Shown here one piece after another: positions 6,843 to 12,484 of a DNA stretch of 12,484 nucleotides. The position numbers and the translations under genes were made by a program. Where the stretch lies: NCBI GenBank assembly GCA_003513005.1, contig DOTD01000042.1, forward strand, positions 1-12,484. Reading direction: 5' to 3'. This stretch comes from Desulfotomaculum sp. (GTDB lineage Bacteria > Bacillota > Desulfotomaculia > Desulfotomaculales > Nap2-2B). Position 1 is the stretch's first letter, and the number at the start of each line of letters is the position of its first letter. A model generated the notes under the pieces. It did no database searches. It was not told where the DNA came from and saw only the letters and a list, made by a program, of their open reading frames with translations.

Positions 6843-7414
6843 TCAATCCTCCCATTACCTGGTTGTTTGTACTTCGAAAGTTGAGATGGCGGAGTCCCTT
6901 CGCTCCACCACCATTACAGTGGCTTCATCACTACTACGAACTCCTCCGCGTTCAAGCCTAGACATCACTACTATCACCCTCGCTTTTTATGGCTTGTGGC
7001 TTTCGTTTGTCATTCTGACTCGGACTTCTCCTGTTCCCTACAAGAGCCTATGCCATGCTCCTGCCGCCTTTACGCCGGCAGCCATCCGATCAGCACACCA
7101 GGTCGCTTTCGGATTCCTATCCCTCAGGCCAGCAAACCTTTGGTTTCGACTGCATCTATGTGCTTTCGACGCTTAATCAGCGATTCATTTTCATTCAGCT
7201 TCATGGCATCTACCTGATGGGCACTTCCCACCTTTCCCACTGCGCTCAGCACCATGACTTTTGACCATAGCACCCAGTGGCGGTTTGCAACCTGCACCTG
7301 ATTACCGATTGCGAAGGGCCTGCCTCCATCTCCTATAGAGCATGCTTTCGGACCTTTTCTCTTCCTCCTTTCCCTTTTTGTCCTACTAACTTCAGGACAC
7401 ACTGCTGGGCGTAC
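6593..7414 (-). mobile_element. Group II intron remnant (5' ribozyme part plus start of the RT gene)
   Basis: Read on the minus strand, a probable intron 5' end GTACGCCCAGCA (7414 leftwards, resembling the GTGCGCCC start of many bacterial group II introns) is followed by about 570 nt with no protein-coding signal. This stretch has features familiar from group II domain I-IV sequences, such as GTAGTAGTGATGAAG and TGGAGCGAAGGGA. It ends at a good ribosome site (GGGAGG) and the ATG of an intron reverse transcriptase at 6842. The element stops at about 6593 inside that gene, so most of the RT, the maturase domain and ribozyme domains V-VI are missing. It cannot splice alone. The 5' boundary is inferred from the sequence start; exact class is not assigned. 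Confidence 0.75.
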
Positions 7415-7447
7415 AACAAAGAAAACGGCTCTGCAGGCCGTTTTCTT
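7415..7447 (-). terminator. Rho-independent terminator of the uptake operon, adjoining the intron
   Basis: An 11-bp perfect inverted repeat AAGAAAACGGC (7419-7429)/GCCGTTTTCTT (7437-7447) with a 7-nt loop is flanked by A's on one side and T's on the other. Read on the minus strand it lies downstream of the epimerase gene and gives stem, TTTTCTT, then TGTT and the probable intron start. The symmetry would also allow action on plus-strand transcripts. Confidence 0.7.
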
Positions 7448-7468
7448 GATAAAGCCAAATTGCCCTTT

Positions 7469-8224
7469 TTACCTTTCCGCTTCGCAGGCGACGGGTGCGT
7501 CCCGTCTACCATCGCCTTGATATTTTGCGTTTAACGGAGGGAATATATGGGCATAGTCGATTCCGCCCGCTTCCTTGAGAAATATGGGCAAATGCATTTG
7601 CGCATTGGACTGGCTGATGTGCACATTGGCAATTGGAAGCTGCCAGGCTTCAATGGCCGGAGTGACATCACCGGTACTGTGGAGGTGGGCCACATCAAGG
7701 GTAGTCTGCAAGCTATTGCTGCCCACGGCCTGAATGATTTTCCTGATATCGGTTTCCGTCAACACAAACTCCTTGGGCCGTTTTTCCATATTCTCAATGC
7801 CTATCACAAGGTTTTTGCTTTCCGCCTTATGGGCCAGCGCAGCAAAGGCAGCGATCTGGTAATTCCATACCTCTTGGTTTGACACTACTTCTTTTTCTTC
7901 GGAAAGCCTTCCGGGATGCACGGTAATAATCCCGGCCTCCAAATTGCCTGCATATTCAATAGCAGAAAGTACTTGTCTTAAAGACGCCTCCCGGATAACC
8001 CGGTTGGTAGAAGCAAGATTGACATCGCGCGTATCCATATGTATTTGGCAAATCAGACTAGCCCCAGCCGCCATTTTTTTTAGTTTTCTGACAGTGATTC
8101 CGCTTTCTTGCACTTGATTCATCCAGAGTTCAAGACCTTCAAAACCGGTCTTGGCGGTGTAGTGAATAATTTCTTCCAGATTAAAACTTTGCATTATTTT
8201 AGATGATATAGCGAGCTTAAGCAA
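7469..8224 (-). CDS. Sugar phosphate isomerase/epimerase (AP-endonuclease-2 TIM barrel), C-terminus lost
   Basis: This 251-codon ORF belongs to the xylose-isomerase-like TIM-barrel family (PF01261), metal-dependent enzymes that isomerise or epimerise sugars and sugar phosphates. Visible metal-site-type residues are Glu144 (GIENME), Asp177 and His180 (TTLDVAHLHSTG) and His202 (NVHISQ); HPG at 103-105 is also typical. The family's last metal ligand, a Glu in a 'V..EG' strand after GGIDYAHIFPPL, is missing. After AKYQGD the sequence turns to unrelated GRRDAPVACEAER and stops, with a GACGGG/CCCGTC hairpin (7490-7506) at the switch. The protein is therefore truncated by some 20-40 residues and may be inactive. 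Start is TTG 8224: AAGGAA lies 7-8 nt upstream inside the ATPase gene, which it overlaps by 8 nt. Confidence 0.75.
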   Translation of the reverse strand: MLKLAISSKIMQSFNLEEIIHYTAKTGFEGLELWMNQVQESGITVRKLKKMAAGASLICQIHMDTRDVNLASTNRVIREASLRQVLSAIEYAGNLEAGIITVHPGRLSEEKEVVSNQEVWNYQIAAFAALAHKAESKNLVIGIENMEKRPKEFVLTETDIRKIIQAVGSNSLQTTLDVAHLHSTGDVTPAIEAWQLPIANVHISQSNAQMHLPIFLKEAGGIDYAHIFPPLNAKYQGDGRRDAPVACEAER

Positions 8225-9302
8225 TTTCGTTATTTCCTTCTTGTAGTGTAATGGCTTTTTGAATGGTTATGAACACCTGATCGCCGGGTTTTAACATATT
8301 CCGGGTGTCTGCTTCGGCTCTGATCTCAGATCCGCTTCCGATATCAATTCCGTATTCGAAATAAGAGCCGTAGTAACTGCAGTAAGTAATCGTACCCGGC
8401 AATCCGGCAAAGCGGGCGGAAGTGTTGCTGCGCTTAAGATGGGCCGGGGAAATTTTTACCTGTTCCGGACGAAAAAGAAAAGTTCCCTTTACCTTTATCC
8501 CTTCTTGCACGCCTTCGAGCGTATCTACCGGAAGAAATTGTTCCCCCGTAATCATGATCACAGGGGTATCCTCAAAAGAAGCGATTCCCTGAAGTATATT
8601 AGCCTTGCCTACAAAATCGGCAGAAAAGTAATTGGCCGGTTTTTCATAGATATCGCTCGGACTGCCCTTTTGCATAATTTCCCCCTGTTCCATCAGGACG
8701 ATGGTATCTGACAAGGCCATAGCTTCTTTCTGGTCATGGGTTACATAGATCACGGTTATGCCGGTGCGGCGCCAGATAGCATCTATTTCCCGGTACATTT
8801 TTTCCCGCAATTTGGCATCCAGGCTGGATAAAGGTTCATCCAGCAACAGTATAGCTGGTTCCACGACGATTGCCCTGGCAATAGCCACCCGCTGCTGCTG
8901 TCCTCCGGACAATTCATGGGGATATCTTTTTTCCAGACTGGACATATTGACCAGATTAATTGCTTCGCCAACTTTGCCGGCAATGTGCTGCTTATTCATT
9001 TTGTGCAATTTTAAGGGGTAGGCGATATTTTCAAAAACAGTCATATGCGGCCAAACTGCATAGGATTGAAAGACCATGCCGAGGTGACGCTTCTCCGGAG
9101 GAGTATTAATTCCCTGCTTTCTAGAAAATACCGGTTTGCCTTGGAGATAAATTTCACCATCGGTCGGTTCCACAAAACCGGCCAGCATGCGCAGAATCGT
9201 TGTCTTACCACAGCCCGAAGGGCCAAGAAGCGAGACAAACTCTCCCTTTTCGAGCTCTAAACTGACATTGCGGACCACGTTATTATCCTGATAGCAGTTC
9301 AC
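8217..9302 (-). CDS. ABC uptake transporter ATP-binding protein (FbpC/PotA-type), 5' end deleted
   Basis: This is the importer ATPase of the iron/spermidine/sugar-phosphate class. Numbering from 9380, Walker A GPSGCGKTT is at 53-61, Q105 in VFQSYAVWPH, LSGGQQQR at 157-164, Walker B ILLLDEP at 177-183, the His switch at 215, and a C-terminal TOBE-like regulatory domain at about 300-378. Similarity to ATPases starts at CYQDNNVVRNVSLELEKGE. The usual first 10 or so residues (an 'I.I.NVTK.Y' strand) are missing, and the codons upstream (back to ATG 9380) are the permease gene read in another frame. I give the GTG at 9302 as the nearest start, but it has no Shine-Dalgarno site. Expression may depend on coupling to the broken permease. 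The catalytic core is intact. The gene overlaps the epimerase by 8 nt. Confidence 0.8.
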   Translation of the reverse strand: MNCYQDNNVVRNVSLELEKGEFVSLLGPSGCGKTTILRMLAGFVEPTDGEIYLQGKPVFSRKQGINTPPEKRHLGMVFQSYAVWPHMTVFENIAYPLKLHKMNKQHIAGKVGEAINLVNMSSLEKRYPHELSGGQQQRVAIARAIVVEPAILLLDEPLSSLDAKLREKMYREIDAIWRRTGITVIYVTHDQKEAMALSDTIVLMEQGEIMQKGSPSDIYEKPANYFSADFVGKANILQGIASFEDTPVIMITGEQFLPVDTLEGVQEGIKVKGTFLFRPEQVKISPAHLKRSNTSARFAGLPGTITYCSYYGSYFEYGIDIGSGSEIRAEADTRNMLKPGDQVFITIQKAITLQEGNNEIA

Positions 9303-10451
9303 TGATCGTATGAGCAAAAACAAGAATCCAGGAAGACAGGATGCTTCTTTTGATCTGGGGCAACAACACATCCGTGACACTCCTTAACCAATTGGCGCCG
9401 GAGATTCTGGCTGCCTCCTCAAAGGAAGAAGTGACTTGGATCATAGCCGCTGACACAGTCCGGACAACAAAAAACATATAGCGGGCAACGTAAGCAATCA
9501 GAATAATCCATAAGGTACTGAAGAGATAAGCAAAAACAGGGCAGCAAATAGAAAGAGGGGAATTTTAAGCCCGCCCAGTTTCAGCAGGGTCTGTTCCCCG
9601 TTTCCGGCCTGGACTATATGCCGTCCCTGTTTGACGGTCCGGTCTTTCAGCCACAAGCTGAGGATTGCCACGACAAGCAGGATTACGGACATCGCTGAGG
9701 CTGCTTCAAAACTGTTTCCCCGGTAAAATTCTTGAAGAACCTGATAGATCCTGGTTGTCAGCACATAGTAAGAAACTTGAAACCCGAGAATCGCCGGTAT
9801 CCCAAAATTGGAGATCTCCGTAATAAAAACGACGACGGCCGCCGCTAAAATTTTCGGCAGCATAATCGGAATCGTGATATCTTTCAAAATCCGAACCGGT
9901 TTGGCTCCGCAGACCTGGGCGGCTTCTTCCAGAGCCCGGTCCGTCTGCCGGAAAGCGTCCTCGGTCAGCAGAAACACGGTAGCGCTGCTGGCGGCGGTCA
10001 TGACCAGAATAATGCCGAGCGGACCATAAATAGTAAACAACGGTTCGCCTGTGCCTGCTATCGCCATGTATAATTTATTGAAATAACCGGCCGGATTGAA
10101 TAACTGCTGCCAGGCCATGGCATAAATAAAGGGAGGAGTGAAAAAAGGAATGACGGCAAGCACTCTGAGGAAGCCGCGTCCCGGCAAATCGGTGCGGTTG
10201 GTCACATAAGCCAGTCCTGTTCCCAGGATCAGCGCCAGGCAAGTCGCTGCCGAAGCAACGGCAAAAGTGTGCAGGATGGCTTCAATATTGCGTTCGCCGC
10301 CAAAAACGTCGATGAAATTCTGCAAAGTCAATCCGCTTGGACCCTGGATGCTCTTCAGCAGCATGATCAGCATCGGATAGACATCGATCGCCAAGACCAG
10401 GAAGATTACCAATAAAAACAGGACGGATTTGCTGGTGAAACGAATTTTCAT
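9297..10451 (-). pseudogene. Two-domain ABC permease (FbpB/ThiP-like) with two deletions
   Basis: The first 307 or so residues are an intact permease half: TM1 at about 10-32, and the EAA loop LEEAAQVCGAKPVRILKDITIPIMLP at 173-198, which docks the ATPase. The protein then enters the second half (LKIPLFLFAALFLLISS) and stops at TGA 9498. From about 9520 another frame continues GTLWIILIAYVARYMFFVVR and the second EAA loop FEEAARISGANWLRSVTDVLLP, ending at ISEL (about 9297), where ATPase sequence begins out of frame. Compared with the usual 530-560 residues, roughly 100-130 are missing between the halves and about 60 at the C-terminus. The start is sound: AAGGAGTG precedes ATG 10451, 63 nt after the original stop of the binding-protein gene. 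The transporter cannot be functional with this subunit. Confidence 0.88.
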
Positions 10452-10514
10452 CCAGCGTTCACTCCTTACCCCACGATAAGTTTACTGCATATAAGGGATT
10501 TCATGAAAACAGGA

Positions 10515-11201
10515 TTATTTGCCGAATATATTGCCGAATTTCGTATTGATTTCTTCCCTGGCTTCATTCAAATAAGCATCGTTGGATGGAAAAGCTTTTA
10601 TATCTATCTTTAATGGAAGGAACGCCACTCGGCGGTGTTATATCCGATCTCACGGAAACGACATTTTGCTTGGTTAGCAGTTCCTGGCCTTCCTTAGAAA
10701 GAACGTAGTCCAGAAATTTTTTGCCGCCGTCCGCATTTTTGCCCCCCTCCACAAGGGCGATCGGTGATACAACCATGACTGCCCCTTCTTGGGGAATGAC
10801 ATAATCCACCGGAGAACCCTGGTCTTTCATGGCTTTGATCATGTAGTCCAGGACGACTGTCAGGGTAAATTCGCCCGAGGCCAGTTTTTGAACGGCGTCA
10901 TTATTGGCTTTTACCTGGACCCCGCCATTGGCCTTCATTTTTTCAAAGAAAGTCCAGCCGAAGTTCTGGTTTGAAGCCAGATCGCCCACAAAAGTGTAAG
11001 AAGTTCCGCTTGATACGCTGGGCATCCCAATTTTGCCTTTATATTGGGGATCAAGGAGGTCATTCCAGCTTTTGGGCGGCTTGGTGTTTGCCGTGTTATA
11101 GGCCAAAACCATATTGATAACCCGCGATCCGTAATAGTAGCCGTCTTTGTCTTTGGCAGAAGCAGGCCGATAAACAACCCAAGGAAATTATTTCTTTTCA
11201 T
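10515..11201 (-). pseudogene. FbpA/AfuA-type solute-binding protein with N-domain deletion and 4-bp duplication
   Basis: ATG 11201 (AAAGGAG upstream) begins a signal-peptide-like MKRNNFLGLFIGLLL, which is cut after about 15 residues. Another frame then continues KDKDGYYYGSRVINMVLAYNTA, KPPKSWNDLLDPQYKGKIGMPS, the hinge/C-domain segment typical of Fe3+- or sugar-phosphate-binding proteins. About 100 residues of the N-terminal lobe are therefore missing and the frame is broken. Near the 3' end a GATA tandem duplication (TATCTATC on the plus strand, 10601-10608) shifts the frame to a TGA at 10564. Removing one copy restores IKDIKAFPSNDAYLNEAREEI and the natural ending NIFGK-TAA at 10515. Two independent lesions show the gene is dead. 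It overlaps the RpiR gene by 14 nt, so it was once translationally coupled to it. Confidence 0.88.
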
Positions 11202-12063
11202 CTATTTTCTCTCCTTTATAATTTTTTTTCATTTGCATATTCAGCCATTCCAAATTGTTGATGGCGCCGGTTACTTTTGGTTCTTTTAAACGGGCTACCA
11301 TAATTGCAACCGCATTGCACACAGCGATAGGAAAGGCTACGGAATTTAGAGATTTGTCGGGACCCCGTCTGATAACGATATGATCGTCAGCCCTTACAGC
11401 CAGCCGGGATAAAGAGTTTTCAGTGATGGCAAATACCGGACAGCCGACTCGCTTGGCGTAATCTATGGCTGTCAGAAGTTCCTCATAAATACGGCGAAAG
11501 CCTATGACTACCAGAGCATCTTCCCGTTGCAGCGATGTTAAGTTCTCAGCGCATTCATAACCTCCTTCGTCCAGGGCTTGGACACGAACTCCCAACCTGC
11601 GTAATCTGAATTTCAGAAATCCTACCAAGGTAGTAGCAACTCCCATGCCGGCAATATAAATGGTTCTAGCTGAAGATATAAGGTGAGCTAGCTTCTCCAA
11701 AGCGCCATAATCGAGCTCTTCCATCTGGACTGAAAAATTGTCCATTTCCTTTTGAAGCAGAACCTTCATCAGCTCATTATCTTTTATCGGTTCCTGCAGC
11801 GTGTGAATGATTCTTTCCTTGATTTCATAAGATTTCATAATTTCGGTCTGGCAAAAACTTTTCATTTCGTTATAGCCGTTGAAGCCGATGGCCCGGGCAA
11901 AACGGATCAAGGACGCTTCGGAGACATAAAGGCGGCTGGCGCATTCAGTAATGCGCAGCATGAAATACTGCTGCGGCTGTGGCAGAACTGTTTCCGCAAT
12001 GGCTTTTTGTGTTTTGCTTAAATTAAGGTAATTTAAGCGGATGGCATTTTGAATAGTTTTCAT
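11188..12063 (-). CDS. RpiR/MurR-family transcriptional regulator with SIS domain
   Basis: This intact 291-residue regulator has an N-terminal winged/HTH domain (about 1-77) with the recognition region ITECASRLYVSEASLIRFARAIGFNGYNEMK, which matches the family pattern 'ELA....VS.ASI.RF.R.LGF.GY.E.K'. A SIS sugar-phosphate-binding domain follows (about 122-255; IYIAGMGVATTLV, then LVVIGFRR and VFAITENSLSRLA). RpiR proteins sense phosphosugars such as hexose phosphates or MurNAc-6-P, which fits a downstream sugar-phosphate isomerase and uptake genes. The ATG at 12063 follows AAAGGAA at about 10-11 nt. The stop lies 14 nt inside the binding-protein gene, making the regulator the first gene of the operon. 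A TATAAT and a perfect palindrome lie just upstream. It is the only clearly undamaged gene of this operon. Confidence 0.92.
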   Translation of the reverse strand: MKTIQNAIRLNYLNLSKTQKAIAETVLPQPQQYFMLRITECASRLYVSEASLIRFARAIGFNGYNEMKSFCQTEIMKSYEIKERIIHTLQEPIKDNELMKVLLQKEMDNFSVQMEELDYGALEKLAHLISSARTIYIAGMGVATTLVGFLKFRLRRLGVRVQALDEGGYECAENLTSLQREDALVVIGFRRIYEELLTAIDYAKRVGCPVFAITENSLSRLAVRADDHIVIRRGPDKSLNSVAFPIAVCNAVAIMVARLKEPKVTGAINNLEWLNMQMKKNYKGEKIDEKK

Positions 12064-12099
12064 CAGGTTGAAAGTTCCTTTTCATTATTTTTGAAACAT

Positions 12100-12126
12100 T
12101 GAAATTGCAATTTCAGCCTTATTATA
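12100..12126 (-). promoter_or_regulatory. RpiR promoter -10 box overlapped by a 16-bp perfect palindrome
   Basis: On the minus strand TATAAT (12126-12121) is followed 5 nt later by the perfect palindrome TGAAATTGCAATTTCA (12115-12100). The transcription start would fall at the edge of or inside the palindrome, a classic repressor position. RpiR-family regulators commonly bind TGAAA/TTTCA-type inverted repeats, so autoregulation is the natural inference. A further TGAAA half-site lies at 12092-12096. No good -35 hexamer is seen 16-18 nt upstream. Confidence 0.6.
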
Positions 12127-12291
12127 GATCAGTAAATGTTAACCCAGGATTAAGCCAAGTTAAAGTTTGTGTAAAATTATGGGACATTTTATGCTTCCCG
12201 TTACTATTCACAGTCCTATTTAATTTCCATTCATGAAATAGAATGTTCTTTATCAAATAAATAACATCACCTATTCAATAGAGAAAAGGAT

Positions 12292-12341
12292 AAAAGCGCG
12301 GCAAACGCAACATCAAAAGAAATAAATGCCGCGCTTTTTTT
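12292..12341 (+). terminator. Long-loop inverted repeat with T tract, probable terminator
   Basis: AAAAGCGCGGCA (12292-12303) and TGCCGCGCTTTT (12327-12338) form a perfect 12-bp stem around a 23-nt loop, followed by further T's on the plus strand. GC-rich core plus T7 suggests termination of plus-strand transcripts, although no plus-strand gene lies upstream within 6 kb. It may instead insulate the right-edge gene from read-through, or be a remnant of a lost gene. The loop is unusually long for a terminator. Confidence 0.5.
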
Positions 12342-12424
12342 GATTAAAATTTTTAAAAAAACAGAACTCCAACCATCCGATGTCGAATATTGCATTATGA
12401 AAATCGCGGTGGAAGGAAATTCGT

Positions 12425-12484
12425 ATGGAATATCGGACAAGGCCTGAAATAACAGAAGATAAGGTTGAACAGATCAGGGGCATC
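12425..12484 (+). CDS. Start of a DUF4338/DruA-like protein, off the right edge
   Basis: ATG 12425 follows GGAAGGAAA at good spacing and opens 20 codons to the edge. The residues RPEITEDKVEQIRGI resemble the conserved beginning of DUF4338/DruA-type proteins, often 'I(T/S)(D/E)E.(V/L)..I..LI...P....R..LS..LC'. If so, it would supply the N-terminal part that is missing from the fossil at 235-1563, possibly as an intact second element. Twenty residues are too few for certainty, and an unrelated hypothetical protein is possible. No ISAs1-type terminal repeat is seen before it. Confidence 0.45.
   Translation, partial: MEYRTRPEITEDKVEQIRGI

Larger units (their letters stand above)
12064..12424. 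other. Intergenic region between the RpiR operon and the right-edge gene
   Basis: It contains the RpiR promoter and operator (12100-12126), then about 165 nt of AT-rich sequence with no coding signal (12127-12291), a strong inverted repeat with a T tract (12292-12341), and a TGTCGAA Spo0A-box-like motif (12381-12387), 37 nt before the next ATG. No RNA gene is recognised. No ISAs1-type left end could be identified. Confidence 0.4.

Noticed and set aside
6875..7264. Plus-strand open frames of 69-155 codons across the intron region
   Set aside because: The minus strand here is non-coding group II ribozyme sequence; the plus-strand peptides are proline/serine/phenylalanine-rich nonsense without family features.
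7124..7402. Minus-strand 92-codon ORF in the intron 5' region
   Set aside because: It falls inside the structured ribozyme part, upstream of the RT start, where open frames are not expected to be translated.
1..12484. CRISPR array, tRNA or rRNA genes
   Set aside because: No regularly spaced direct repeats and no cloverleaf or rRNA-like segments were noticed on either strand while reading.

Overview
The window looks like a low-to-mid GC, probably spore-forming anaerobic Bacillota (clostridial; a Peptococcaceae/Desulfotomaculum-type genome is my best guess). The grounds are strong Shine-Dalgarno sites, TTG/GTG starts, a group II intron, ISAs1 and IS1634-like transposase remnants, Spo0A-box-like TGTCGAA motifs and protein sequences typical of that group. 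The genus cannot be fixed from sequence alone.

Layout. Bases 1-1584 are transposon debris: the start of an IS1634-like transposase leaving by the left edge (minus strand), then a decayed plus-strand element whose protein joins a DUF4338 (DruA-type) domain to an ISAs1-family DDE transposase. Bases 1589-5790 (minus) hold an intact, tightly packed export operon: Yip1-like membrane protein, HlyD/MacA-like adaptor, MacB-type ATPase and MacB/FtsX permease. A TetR-type palindrome lies before the adaptor gene. Bases 5791-7414 are an AT-rich junk zone: a small one-helix membrane protein with its own terminator, the N-terminal stub of a 2-oxo acid dehydrogenase E2-like protein, an orphan start site, and the 5' two-thirds of a group II intron (minus strand) cut off inside its reverse transcriptase gene.

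Bases 7415-12126 (minus) are a catabolic or uptake operon in decay. Its order is RpiR-type regulator, iron/sugar-phosphate-type solute-binding protein, two-domain permease, ATPase, sugar-phosphate isomerase/epimerase, terminator. The regulator is intact. The binding protein and permease have internal deletions and frameshifts, the ATPase has lost its first residues in a deletion that joins it out of frame to the permease, and the epimerase has lost its C-terminus. The RpiR promoter has a perfect TATAAT followed by a 16-bp perfect palindrome, a likely autoregulatory operator. The group II intron sits 4 nt past the terminator of this operon.

At the right edge (12425 onward, plus) a new gene opens whose first 20 residues resemble the N-terminus of DUF4338/DruA-type proteins, so a second relative of the left-hand element may begin there. 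I found no convincing new defence or other system. The most notable points are the DruA-ISAs1 fusion fossil, the stepwise loss of one transporter operon beside an untouched one, and the intron's position at a terminator.
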